In this document: positions 23,471 through 31,496 of the stretch, piece after piece | Position numbering within the stretch: position 1 is the first letter of the stretch | Layout of the letters: each line of letters begins with the position of its first letter | Assembly (NCBI GenBank): GCA_947589705.1 | Contig: CANQCO010000003.1 | Span: 1 to 49,566, forward strand | Direction of reading: 5' to 3' | Length of the DNA stretch: 49,566 nucleotides | Source of the DNA: Candidatus Gastranaerophilales bacterium | Lineage (GTDB): Bacteria; Cyanobacteriota; Vampirovibrionia; Gastranaerophilales; Gastranaerophilaceae | Notes under the pieces: generated by a model | Databases searched by the model: none | What the model was told of the DNA's origin: nothing | The model's input: the letters and a program-made list of their open reading frames with translations, nothing else | Program-made: the position numbers and the translations under genes

Positions 23471-24742
23471 TTATAATACTTTTTGTTCATTAACTGCAAA
23501 TATTTCTATGGCATTTGTATCACAAACGGTTTTGCATTTTCCGCAGCCTATACATTTAGATGAATCTATAACTGTAATATTATCTTTAGTTTGAGAAATA
23601 GCACCTTTTGGGCATACAGATACGCATTTTGCACATTTATCGCATTTTTCACTGTTAATAACCGCCATTGCTATTCTTAAATTTTGTTTTTCTTCTAATG
23701 TAAGTTTTTTAATTGCACCCGACGGACATACCTTTGAGCATTCTATGCAGTCATATTTACAATAATTTTTATCATTGTATTCAATATGAACAGCACTAAA
23801 TATTTCATCGGCTTTTTTTATAATTTTATTCGGGCATGCTTTTACGCACAGATTGCAATTTAAACATTTATTAAACAGCCTATTTTCTGAAACAGCTCCC
23901 GGAGGAAGTATGATATTTCTGATTTTTTTTGCAGCAGTTTTGCTTAAATCAACTCCTAATTTTATTGCGCCTATAAATACGGTTAATGCTGCAGCTAATG
24001 TTATTACTTTTCTTCTTTGAATGTTAAATTTAACCTCTTCTTTCGGTTTTATTCCGTATCTTATTGCTTGTTTGGGGCATTTTTCAAGGCATTTAAAACA
24101 TTTAACACATATTTCATTATCAACATTTTGTTCATCAATGTTTATACAACCTGTAGGACAGTTACTCTCGCACATAGAACATGATAAACACTCATTTTTA
24201 TCAATATAGATTTTAAATAGTGAAAATTTGGATAATAATCCCAATAAACAACCTACAGGGCAAATGTTTGAACAAAAATATCTGTTTTTGAACACTGTTA
24301 ATATAATTATGGCAATAACTGTTATTATACCCGTTAAAGATAGAGTAAAAGCGGAACCAAAATATGTATAAGGTTCAATATATCTTATAATGATTGCGCT
24401 TCCGCCTGTTAGAGTGCCAAAAACAATTGCGGCTATAAAATATTTAAACGGTAAATTTTTTCTTGTTTCTTCCCTGTTTTCCCCTCTGAAAAGTCCGATG
24501 AGTTCTTGAATTATACCCAATGGACATAATAAAGAACAATATAACCTTCCAAAAAGCAGGGTTAATAAAGTTAAAACAATAATTAAACCTAATGCAATAA
24601 TTGAAAAATCAACTATTACTCTTTGTAATAGGGGTGCTAATTGAATATCGAAAAACTTTACGGGATAAAAAATACCTGTTATACCTAAAATAGCTGCTAT
24701 TAATATTAAAACAGCCAGTGTAAAACGAATTTTATAAAACAT
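23471..24742 (-). CDS. NapH-like membrane polyferredoxin with internal twin-arginine motif
   Basis: 423 aa. Four transmembrane helices (about residues 7-25, 43-64, 101-119, 132-151) carry two NapH-type CxxxCP motifs on the inner side (69-74, 157-162). Two 4Fe-4S motifs follow (CLSCSMCESNCP, CVKCFKCLEKCP; 185-222). Then RR at 243-244 and a fifth helix (VITLAAALTVFIGAIKLG). Four more clusters close the protein (CLNCNLCVKACP, CKYDCIECSKVCP, CDKCAKCVSVCP, CIGCGKCKTVC). Family role: moves electrons between the quinone pool or cytoplasm and periplasmic redox proteins. The arginine pair before helix 5 suggests Tat export of the C-terminal clusters. It lies 6 bp after the reductase gene and just before tatAC. 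Confidence 0.9.
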   Translation of the reverse strand: MFYKIRFTLAVLILIAAILGITGIFYPVKFFDIQLAPLLQRVIVDFSIIALGLIIVLTLLTLLFGRLYCSLLCPLGIIQELIGLFRGENREETRKNLPFKYFIAAIVFGTLTGGSAIIIRYIEPYTYFGSAFTLSLTGIITVIAIIILTVFKNRYFCSNICPVGCLLGLLSKFSLFKIYIDKNECLSCSMCESNCPTGCINIDEQNVDNEICVKCFKCLEKCPKQAIRYGIKPKEEVKFNIQRRKVITLAAALTVFIGAIKLGVDLSKTAAKKIRNIILPPGAVSENRLFNKCLNCNLCVKACPNKIIKKADEIFSAVHIEYNDKNYCKYDCIECSKVCPSGAIKKLTLEEKQNLRIAMAVINSEKCDKCAKCVSVCPKGAISQTKDNITVIDSSKCIGCGKCKTVCDTNAIEIFAVNEQKVL

Positions 24743-24748
24743 TATGCC

Positions 24749-25972
24749 TCACCTTGCTTTTTCATATTCTTTTTGAACTTGGCTTAATAATTCAGGAATC
24801 GGAAGATTCTGAGGGCAATTTTTATTGCATAATCCGCATTTTATACATTTATCTGCTTTTTCACTGTCACTAAGTGTTTCATAATATAGTTTTAAATGAA
24901 ATGCACTCTTCGTAACTTTATATTGATTGTATAAAGCAAAAATAGCAGGAATATTAATACCTCTGGGGCAAACCTCCATACAGTATTTACAAGCCGTGCA
25001 ATTAATTTCGCCTTGAGATTGAATTATTTTAGCTATTTCATCCGCTACTTTAATTTCTTCAGGTGACATTGGTGTGAAATTTTCAAAAGTGGCAATGTTT
25101 TCTTTCATCTGTTTTAAATTGCTCATTCCGCTTAAAACGGTAATAACATTATTTTGGCTTGCTGCCCATCTTAAACCGAACTGAGCAGTAGTTTCATCAG
25201 GATAATTTTCTTTTAATTTTGCCATAGCCTTTTCGCTTAAATTAACCAAACCTCCACCTCTTAAAGGTTCCATAACTGTAACGGGAATATTTAAGTTTTG
25301 AACTATATTATACTGTTCATGTGCGTTTACTACATCCCAATCAAGATAATTAATCTGTAGTTGTGCAAAATCCCATTTATAGTCATCTACGACATCTTTT
25401 AAAATTTCAGGTGTGCCATGGAATGAAAATCCTAAATATTTTATCTTACCTTCCTGCTTTAATTTATCAAGCTCTTCAACCATTTTAACTTGTTTATATT
25501 GGTCAACGGTATTTTGATTTATATTATGGCACATATAAAAATCAAAATAGTCAACCTGACACTTTTTTCTTTGTTCATCAAAAATTTTTCTAACGTCACT
25601 TCTCGAATTCATTTTATAAATAGGACTTTTATCAGCTAAAATAAAGTCTTCACGAGAATATTTCTTTAATACTTTACCGATGGCAATTTCCGATAAACCG
25701 TCAACATACATATATGCGGTATCAAAATAATTGGCACCATGGTTCATAGCATATTCCGTCATTCTGTCAAGTTCAGCCATGTCAACTTTGCTGCCGTCCA
25801 TAGGCAGTCTCATACAGCCAAAACCTAATAACGGTATATCAAGATTTTTAAATTTTCTTTTTGCCACCTGACCTTGAGTTTTTATAATTTTTTTATCAGA
25901 ACAGCCTGTTGTAAGTATTGCACTTCCGCCTAAAGTTAACACGGAATTTATAATAAAATCACGGCGTTTCAT
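24749..25972 (-). CDS. Tat-exported aldo/keto reductase lipoprotein with two 4Fe-4S clusters
   Basis: 407 aa. The N-terminus MKRRDFIINSVLTLGGSAIL has the RR motif, and the lipobox LTTGC puts the lipid Cys at 24. The aldo/keto-reductase barrel follows with all four catalytic residues: Asp84 and Tyr89 (FDTAYMY), Lys115 (ILADKS) and His149 (YMCHNI). The C-terminus holds two ferredoxin motifs, CTACKYCMEVCP (325-335) and CIKCGLCNKNCP (376-386). Fe-S cofactors assemble in the cytoplasm, which explains Tat export. Electrons may come from the neighbouring polyferredoxin. GGGGG lies 5-9 nt upstream of the ATG. The substrate is unknown. Confidence 0.92.
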   Translation of the reverse strand: MKRRDFIINSVLTLGGSAILTTGCSDKKIIKTQGQVAKRKFKNLDIPLLGFGCMRLPMDGSKVDMAELDRMTEYAMNHGANYFDTAYMYVDGLSEIAIGKVLKKYSREDFILADKSPIYKMNSRSDVRKIFDEQRKKCQVDYFDFYMCHNINQNTVDQYKQVKMVEELDKLKQEGKIKYLGFSFHGTPEILKDVVDDYKWDFAQLQINYLDWDVVNAHEQYNIVQNLNIPVTVMEPLRGGGLVNLSEKAMAKLKENYPDETTAQFGLRWAASQNNVITVLSGMSNLKQMKENIATFENFTPMSPEEIKVADEIAKIIQSQGEINCTACKYCMEVCPRGINIPAIFALYNQYKVTKSAFHLKLYYETLSDSEKADKCIKCGLCNKNCPQNLPIPELLSQVQKEYEKAR

Positions 25973-26026
25973 ATATCCCCCTTTTTAATATTATTTTATT
26001 ATTTAATAGCTGCTCTAAGTCAATAT

Positions 26027-26314
26027 TTATGAAGCCAGTTCTGTAGTTATAAATTCATTTTTTATTTCATCTATAGATATTAATTCATATTTCTCATGTT
26101 CAGGATTCATAAGCACGCTATTGCATATTTTATTAATCTTATTGATAGCTGCTTCTATATTTTCAGCTTCTGTTGTTATTAAATAATATTTACCTGTTTT
26201 TATTTTTACATTTGAATCAATATTAGTGCTTTTTAAGACAGATTCTACTGCTAATCCATGTGAATCTTTAATGCCGTCTTTTAAAATAACTTTTATTTCA
26301 GCTTTGAATTTCAT
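26027..26314 (-). CDS. purS: phosphoribosylformylglycinamidine synthase subunit PurS
   Basis: 95 aa, slightly longer than usual (about 80). PurS bridges PurL and PurQ in the three-part FGAM synthase of purine synthesis. Pattern: FKAEIKVILKDGIKDSHGLAVESVLKS, INVKIKTGKYYLI-type strand (VKIKTGKYYLITTE), then INKICNSVLMNPEHEKYELI matching the family's LLxNPxxExY motif. purL and purQ are not adjacent. A 54-bp gap without an obvious terminator separates it from the reductase gene, so cotranscription is possible but metabolically unexplained. Confidence 0.85.
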   Translation of the reverse strand: MKFKAEIKVILKDGIKDSHGLAVESVLKSTNIDSNVKIKTGKYYLITTEAENIEAAINKINKICNSVLMNPEHEKYELISIDEIKNEFITTELAS

Positions 26315-26423
26315 ATTCCCCTCTTTTTTATAAACTTACTTAACAATCTTAACAATTTTTTTTGAATTTGTAAATTTCATGCCTGAAAAATACTTTATTT
26401 ACATGTGTGGGAAAGGATGTTTT

Positions 26424-27533
26424 ATGGTTAATGCAATTAATAATTTAAATAATGTGCAATATACAAGTAATAAAGCTGAAATAAAAAATCTTGTAAAATA
26501 TGTAAATAATGAAACATTACAAGATGTTCCCGATACATTTACAAGCTGTATAAAAGGTTCAGTTCCTTCTATGGGATTATTTGAAGGTATTCCTTTTATA
26601 AAATTATTAAAAAGAAATAAAAAATTAGGCAATACTTTAATAAGTGAGCCAATGAAAAATTTAGGTGTTAAAAATAAAGCTGCACTTGATACATTATTAC
26701 ATGGCGAAGGCAAATTAACTGAAAGACTTACAAAATATATTTCGTCTGCTAAAGACTCAAAAGAAATATTTAATTCTATAAAATCAGCTACAAAAGTAGA
26801 ATATAAGGAGAAATTTCCAAGTTTATTAAAAAAATTAACTAATAAAATATTTAATGATGGAACAAAAGAAGTAGCAGAATCTGCAGCAAAAGAAACAGCA
26901 GAATCAGTAGCAAAAGAAACAGCAAAAAAAGGTTTGTTATCAAAATTAGGAAATGCAATACAATCTAGCAGATTAGTTACACTAGTTAAGGATAGTAGAA
27001 TCGGTAAATTAATGAAATCTACAGGTGCAGGTTTTATGCTTGTATTTAGTGGAATTATAGAAGGCATAACAGAAGTATATCCTACATTTAAAGAATTAGG
27101 AGTTAAAAAAGGTATAAAACAACTTGGTAAATCTGCAGTTAAAGTATTAGGTGATACATTTGGATTTATTGCCGGTGAAAATTTAGGTGTTGCAGCAGGT
27201 ACTGCTATAGGTACTGCAATATGCCCCGGAATTGGTAGTGCTATTGGTGCAGCGTGCGGATTTTTAGGAGGTTTATTAGGTTCATTTGCTATGGGTAAAG
27301 TTACTAAAGCTATTACCGGTAAATCCGAAAGAGAAATTGCAAAAGAACAACAAGAAAATAATCAACTTAATAAAATTGCAAGTGATAATACAGCTATAAA
27401 TGAATTAAAAGAAGCAGCAAAACTTAAACTTCAAGAAGAATATAGTCAAACAGGTACTTTAAGTGAAGATTCAAAAATAGCACTACAAACACTTCAAAAT
27501 CTTGAGAATAATACGTTTAGTTTTTCAGTATAG
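26424..27533 (+). CDS. glycine-zipper protein of unknown function
   Basis: 369 aa from the ATG at 26424, which has AAAGGA at 8 nt; the frame is open 15 codons further up but without a site. An N-terminal Asn-rich segment (NAINNLNNVQYTSNK) precedes a Lys-rich helical region with a repeat (KEVAESAAKETAESVAKETA). The protein then has a long hydrophobic stretch of Gly at every fourth position (GENLGVAAGTAIGTAIC then GIGSAIGAACGFLGGLLGSF), a glycine zipper as in membrane-inserting or channel proteins. The C-terminus is charged. No signal peptide. A membrane-active or effector-like role is inference. The gene is monocistronic with a strong terminator. Confidence 0.72.
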   Translation: MVNAINNLNNVQYTSNKAEIKNLVKYVNNETLQDVPDTFTSCIKGSVPSMGLFEGIPFIKLLKRNKKLGNTLISEPMKNLGVKNKAALDTLLHGEGKLTERLTKYISSAKDSKEIFNSIKSATKVEYKEKFPSLLKKLTNKIFNDGTKEVAESAAKETAESVAKETAKKGLLSKLGNAIQSSRLVTLVKDSRIGKLMKSTGAGFMLVFSGIIEGITEVYPTFKELGVKKGIKQLGKSAVKVLGDTFGFIAGENLGVAAGTAIGTAICPGIGSAIGAACGFLGGLLGSFAMGKVTKAITGKSEREIAKEQQENNQLNKIASDNTAINELKEAAKLKLQEEYSQTGTLSEDSKIALQTLQNLENNTFSFSV

Positions 27534-27556
27534 AATAGTTTCTCATATAATATATA

Positions 27557-27579
27557 AACCGCCCAAAGGGCGGTTTTTC
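27557..27579 (+). terminator. rho-independent terminator
   Basis: AACCGCCC (27557-27564), loop AAA, GGGCGGTT (27568-27575), then TTT. A perfect 8-bp GC-rich stem, 24 bp after the glycine-zipper gene. Confidence 0.9.
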
Positions 27580-28122
27580 GTATGGGTCGGGTTGTTGCTC
27601 GCTCTGGTGCAGTGGCACCTTAAAAGCTTGGTTTAACTTATTTTGAACCGGCTCTGCCGGTGCCCTGCGCAAAATCCGCCTCTTGGATTTTGTTTCATTT
27701 CTGCCCTGTCATTCGCCGTGCTTCGCACCCGCTTATTTCGGGCATTCATTACTTCGAGTTTCGCTTCGCTTCACTCTACACAAAATCCGCTGTCTTGGAT
27801 TTTGCTGTTCGCACAACCCTAGCAACCTCGCTTTAAAAACCTACGGTTTTTTCTGCTCGGTCGGGTTGTTGCTCCCTCTGTTCTGGTGCAGTGGCACCTT
27901 AAAAGCTTGGTTTAACTTATTTTGAACCGGCTCTGCCGGCGCCCTGCGCAAAATCCGCAAAATAAAATGCGACTAAAAGCCGCATAAGTCAAGAAAGGAA
28001 TGGTTAGACTATTAATATGTTCTTATTATTACATATATTTGATTACTATGCAAATTTATGTATATTTGTTAATATTTTGTAATATTTCCTGCCCCAATTT
28101 ATAATTCTTTTGGAGGCGGTTT
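27580..28122. repeat. GC-rich intergenic repeat island
   Basis: 543 bp with no supportable gene, far richer in G and C up to about 27985 than everything around it. A 74-bp direct repeat occurs at 27606-27679 and 27885-27958 with one mismatch; a shorter upstream block (GGTCGGGTTGTTGCTC at 27585-27600 and 27859-27874) is also repeated, with a 5-bp insertion in copy two between the blocks. Each copy holds two hairpins, GGTGC-AGTG-GCACC and CCGGC-TCT-GCCGG (the second arm varies). CAAAATCC...GGATTTTG hairpins recur at 27670-27692 and 27781-27804. An 80-codon frame through it is chance. The last 140 bp are AT-rich and carry the ribosome site TTTTGGAGGCGG of the next gene. Confidence 0.75.
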
Positions 28123-29271
28123 ATGGAAAAAAAACTTAAATACTGGCTTGAAAAAAATCTTATCAGCCTTGAAACTTATACTAATCTTTTAAAAGATGTT
28201 AAAGAAGAAGCTGAACACAGAAAAAAAATCGGATTTATCATTACCCTTTACACTCTCGGAATTATTCTTATCGGGCTTGGCTTATTCTCATTTATTTCTG
28301 CCAATATCTGGCTTGTTCTCCTTTTACTTAAATCTGCTGCTTTAAGAATTTTTCTTGTTGTTTTATTGACATTTTCTTCTCTGTTTTTCGGATATAAATT
28401 GGCATACGAAAAACAAAATTATATAAAACTCGGAAAAGCCTTGATTTGTCTATCTTCAATTTTAATAGGCTGTTGCTATATGGTTATAGTTCAAGTTTAT
28501 AATATTAATGCTCATAGCTCTTTCTTATTGTTCTTATGGTGTTTCTCAATTTTCCCTCTTGCATATATCTTTAAAGAAAAATTTATAAACTGCCTTTCTT
28601 CCGTGCTTTTTATATTGGGATTTATAACGTATTATTTTGAACTCTCACTTGACCATACATTACTCTGGACAATATTTATGCCTGTTATACTCGGAAGTTT
28701 GTTTTATTTTACGGGCAGTGTTTCTTATATTGAAGAAAAATATAACGAATTTTCCGTATTTTATAAGCTTATCGGATTAAAAGCAATATTTATAACATTA
28801 TTAATTTTAACCTGCAGCAGTGAAAATTCATACAATATCAGCTCTATTCATTATTATCTGCCGTTATTCTTAATATTAATCGGATTTTTATTAAATTATT
28901 TTCTTTGCAAAAACAAAAATAATCTTATTATAACTGAAACCGCTTATTTTTCCGTTTTGCTTCTTGCTTTATTGTCAGTTATGCTTTTAAAATCAGTAAA
29001 TCCCCTATGCGTAATGATTGGCGCTCATATTTTTTTAATAACGATGTTTTATTATGCAATACAATTCGGATATAAATTTGAAAATGTTAAATTAATTAGC
29101 CTTATCCATTCTTTAATCGGAATTTATTTATTTACTATGTATTGCAGATTCGCTTGGAGCTTTTTAGATAAATCCTTATTCTTTTTCCTGTGCGGTGTAA
29201 TACTTATCTCAATGGGGATTTGGTTTGAAAAAAAACGAAAAGAATTATTGAAAGGTAATAATAATGAATAA
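28123..29271 (+). CDS. DUF2157 multi-pass membrane protein
   Basis: 382 aa. The N-terminal KYWLEKNLISLETYTNLLKD segment matches the cytoplasmic head of DUF2157 proteins. About ten hydrophobic helices follow (IITLYTLGIILIGLGLFSFI first, FFLCGVILISMGIWF last), ending EKKRKELLKG. Function is not established. In many genomes the gene is paired with a GDYXXLXY-domain protein, and this is so here: that gene overlaps its end by 8 bp. GGAGG lies 7 nt before the ATG. It is the first gene after the repeat island. Confidence 0.85.
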   Translation: MEKKLKYWLEKNLISLETYTNLLKDVKEEAEHRKKIGFIITLYTLGIILIGLGLFSFISANIWLVLLLLKSAALRIFLVVLLTFSSLFFGYKLAYEKQNYIKLGKALICLSSILIGCCYMVIVQVYNINAHSSFLLFLWCFSIFPLAYIFKEKFINCLSSVLFILGFITYYFELSLDHTLLWTIFMPVILGSLFYFTGSVSYIEEKYNEFSVFYKLIGLKAIFITLLILTCSSENSYNISSIHYYLPLFLILIGFLLNYFLCKNKNNLIITETAYFSVLLLALLSVMLLKSVNPLCVMIGAHIFLITMFYYAIQFGYKFENVKLISLIHSLIGIYLFTMYCRFAWSFLDKSLFFFLCGVILISMGIWFEKKRKELLKGNNNE

Positions 29272-29749
29272 AAAAGTATTTTATATTCTCTCATGCTGGC
29301 TGATAATAATTATATCAATGGTTTTATACCATATTTGTCCTTTGATAACAGGTAAAGAAGTTCTTTTAGAAATAATCCCCGTTGATCCTAGAGACTTTTT
29401 TAGAGGGGATTATGTTACTCTAAATTATGTAATATCTTCTCTGCCGGATTCTGATGTAAAATATGGCGAAAATGTTTTTGTTACTTTAAAAACAGATAAA
29501 AATAACATAGCTTATATTGATTCTGTCGAAAAAAATAAAAATGATATAAATAAAAGGCTCTATTTAAAAGGAAAAGTAAAAAATAGAACTGTTGTTTACG
29601 GTATAGAAAGCTATTTTGTTAAAGAAAAAACAGGCAGAGAAATAGAAAGAAAAATAAACTCTGACAAAAAATCTTATGCCAGAGTAAAAATAAGTCCTTT
29701 TGGTAGTGCAAAAGTTGTGGAACTATTATTAAATAAGGATTTTGAATAA
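29264..29749 (+). CDS. GDYXXLXY-domain protein
   Basis: 161 aa. One N-terminal transmembrane helix (VFYILSCWLIIIISMVLYHI), then the family hallmark VDPRDFFRGDYVTLNY (GDYVTLNY = GDYxxLxY), then a beta-rich domain with YLKGKVKNRTVVYGIESYFV and ARVKISPFGSAKV. It is predicted to be an envelope protein facing outward. Role unknown. It overlaps the DUF2157 gene by 8 bp and tyrA by one base, so the three form one transcript. Confidence 0.88.
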   Translation: MNKKVFYILSCWLIIIISMVLYHICPLITGKEVLLEIIPVDPRDFFRGDYVTLNYVISSLPDSDVKYGENVFVTLKTDKNNIAYIDSVEKNKNDINKRLYLKGKVKNRTVVYGIESYFVKEKTGREIERKINSDKKSYARVKISPFGSAKVVELLLNKDFE

Positions 29750-30558
29750 TGAAAACAGGTATTATTTCTTTAGGTTTGATAGGCGGTTCACTGTTTAAAT
29801 GTTTATCAAGGACTGAATATGATGTTTATGCGATGACACGTAATAAAGAAACTATAGAAAAAGCAAAACACTGGTGTGATAATGTTTCTTCGGATATTAG
29901 TATAATAGCTGATTGTGATGTTGTGTTTGTTGCTTCTCCAATTAATAAAACACTTGAAATACTTGATAAACTTGAAAATGTTGTCAAACCTGAATGTATA
30001 GTGCTTGATTGTGCAAGTGTTAAAGAATTTGTTATGCAAAAAAAACGACCTTATAAATTTATAGGTTCTCATCCTATGGCAGGTACGGAGTTTTCGGGGT
30101 ATGAAGCTTCGTTTAAAGAGTTATTTGAAGGTGCCAAATGGGTGCTTACACCTTCTGATAACATAAGTGATAAAGAACTTAAAACGGCCCGGAATATAAT
30201 CAAAAAAACAGGTGCCGAGCCTATAGTTGCTGACGCTAAAGAGCATGACAGAGCAGTTGCTTTAATCAGCCACATGCCGCTTTTAATTTCTCAGGCTGTT
30301 TTTAAAACCGCCTGTGATAATCCTCTTGCTCTTAAACTTGCTTCATCAGGGTTCAGGGATATGACAAGACTTTCCATGTCAAATCTTGAAATGGCTTTTG
30401 ATATGTATCATTTTAATAAAGAAAATATTGAATATTCGTTAAAAAAATTTAATGATGAAATTATTTTTTTAAAAAATACTAAAGATTTTAAAATTTATTC
30501 CGATATAAAAAACATGCGGTCGAAAATGTATTCGGATGAAGGAAAAAATATTCTTTAA
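29749..30558 (+). CDS. tyrA: prephenate dehydrogenase
   Basis: 269 aa. Oxidatively decarboxylates prephenate to 4-hydroxyphenylpyruvate (or arogenate to tyrosine). The Rossmann motif ISLGLIGGSLFKCL opens the protein. VFVASPINKTLEIL and LDCASVKEFV follow, then the substrate motif GSHPMAGTEFSGYEAS, then HDRAVALISHMPLLIS with the conserved His, then SSGFRDMTRLS. It is slightly short (no ACT domain). It overlaps the GDYXXLXY gene by one base. Nothing links tyrosine synthesis to its two membrane-protein neighbours. Confidence 0.93.
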   Translation: MKTGIISLGLIGGSLFKCLSRTEYDVYAMTRNKETIEKAKHWCDNVSSDISIIADCDVVFVASPINKTLEILDKLENVVKPECIVLDCASVKEFVMQKKRPYKFIGSHPMAGTEFSGYEASFKELFEGAKWVLTPSDNISDKELKTARNIIKKTGAEPIVADAKEHDRAVALISHMPLLISQAVFKTACDNPLALKLASSGFRDMTRLSMSNLEMAFDMYHFNKENIEYSLKKFNDEIIFLKNTKDFKIYSDIKNMRSKMYSDEGKNIL

Positions 30559-30589
30559 TTAATGTATCATCGAAATTGAATAATAAAAA

Positions 30590-30609
30590 AACCGATTTAT
30601 ACATCGGTT
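30590..30609. terminator. hairpin after tyrA
   Basis: AACCGAT (30590-30596) and ATCGGTT (30603-30609) form a perfect 7-bp stem with a 6-nt loop, 31 bp after tyrA. The strong T-run lies on the minus-strand side, and the plus side has only AACTTTACTTT, so as a plus-strand terminator it is weak. Confidence 0.5.
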
Positions 30610-30729
30610 AACTTTACTTTATATCAGAGAGAGGAATCAGAGAGAGAAAACACTTATTTCACACATTTTTTATCCTCACATGTATTAATTCCCTTTTTTT
30701 AAATTTTTTTATCGTGTACATTATACACT

Positions 30730-30746
30730 TGTAACATATTGTTACA
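30730..30746. promoter_or_regulatory. perfect palindrome TGTAACATATTGTTACA, likely operator
   Basis: Arms TGTAACA and TGTTACA around TAT. It lies about 33 bp upstream of the -10 element at 30779 and 67 bp before the first thymidylate-kinase-like gene, next to a second smaller inverted repeat GTGTA/TACAC. The size and symmetry fit a dimeric repressor or activator. Confidence 0.5.
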
Positions 30747-30753
30747 TTTCTTG

Positions 30754-30784
30754 TTGTGAACAGGGGTAAAATTTGTGCTAATAT
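30754..30784 (+). promoter_or_regulatory. promoter of the thymidylate-kinase-like pair
   Basis: An extended -10, TGCTAATAT (TAATAT at 30779-30784), with a TTGTGA 19 bp upstream at 30754-30759. The ATG at 30813 lies about 22 nt past the expected start, with GGGGATG as ribosome site. The spacer is long, so the extended -10 probably does the work. Confidence 0.45.
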
Positions 30785-30812
30785 TATTAATTAAGACGGG
30801 GATGAAGAATAA

Positions 30813-31496
30813 ATGAAAAATAAATCCAGACTTAATCAACCGCATAATCTGCCCGGTACGTTAATATGCGTTGAAGGTATAGACGGCTCAGGTAAATCAA
30901 CACAGCTTGTTATTTTGAGAGATTGGCTTAAATCTTTAAAACAGGATGTTATATTTACCGAATGGAATTCATCCGACTTAATATCTCAGACTACAAAAAT
31001 GGCAAAAAAGAAAAATCTTTTAAGCCCAAGAACCTTTTCGCTATTACATGCTGTTGATTTCGCCGATAGGCTTGAACAGGTTATTATACCTGCATTAAAG
31101 GCGGGATTTATAGTTCTTGCTGACAGATACGTTTATACTGCTTTTGCTCGTGATGTTGCAAGAGGTGTTGACCATGATTGGGTTAGAAAAGTCTACGGTT
31201 TTGCTGTTAAACCTGATTTGACCCTTTATTTTAGAGTTAGTGAAGAAGTTTCTTTAGAAAGAATTTGTTCAAATCGCTCGCCTAAATTCTATGAGGCAGG
31301 CATGGATTTAAAAATCAGCAATGACCCTTATGAAAGCTATAAAGTTTTTCAAAAAAGAGTTAATGATGAATACAAAAAAATGATTGATGAATTTGGACTA
31401 GTTGAAATTGATGCAAATGAAAGTATACACAAAAAACAGGTATATTTTAGAGAAAAAGTAAAAGAAGTACTTGCTCAAAAAGGAATAATTTTATAA
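30813..31496 (+). CDS. thymidylate-kinase-like P-loop kinase (first of tandem pair)
   Basis: 227 aa. P-loop EGIDGSGKST (21-30), a DR-Y motif in VLADRYVYTAFARDVARG, and a dTMP-kinase-like C-terminus. In true Tmk the P-loop region is followed by a REPGGT-like motif and DRY is followed by a YQ pair. Here these read TEWNSSD and TAFARD, so the substrate may not be dTMP. The stop is immediately followed by the ATG of a similar gene. It is preceded by a palindromic operator and an extended -10 promoter. Confidence 0.82.
   Translation: MKNKSRLNQPHNLPGTLICVEGIDGSGKSTQLVILRDWLKSLKQDVIFTEWNSSDLISQTTKMAKKKNLLSPRTFSLLHAVDFADRLEQVIIPALKAGFIVLADRYVYTAFARDVARGVDHDWVRKVYGFAVKPDLTLYFRVSEEVSLERICSNRSPKFYEAGMDLKISNDPYESYKVFQKRVNDEYKKMIDEFGLVEIDANESIHKKQVYFREKVKEVLAQKGIIL

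Noticed and set aside
26399-27067. 222-codon minus-strand frame inside the glycine-zipper gene
   Set aside because: It is the antisense of a well-supported plus-strand gene. Its composition mirrors that gene and it has no ribosome site.
27683-27925. 80-codon frame through the GC-rich repeat island
   Set aside because: It runs through direct repeats and hairpins, has a Cys/Phe/Leu-rich composition unlike any other protein here, and has no ribosome site.
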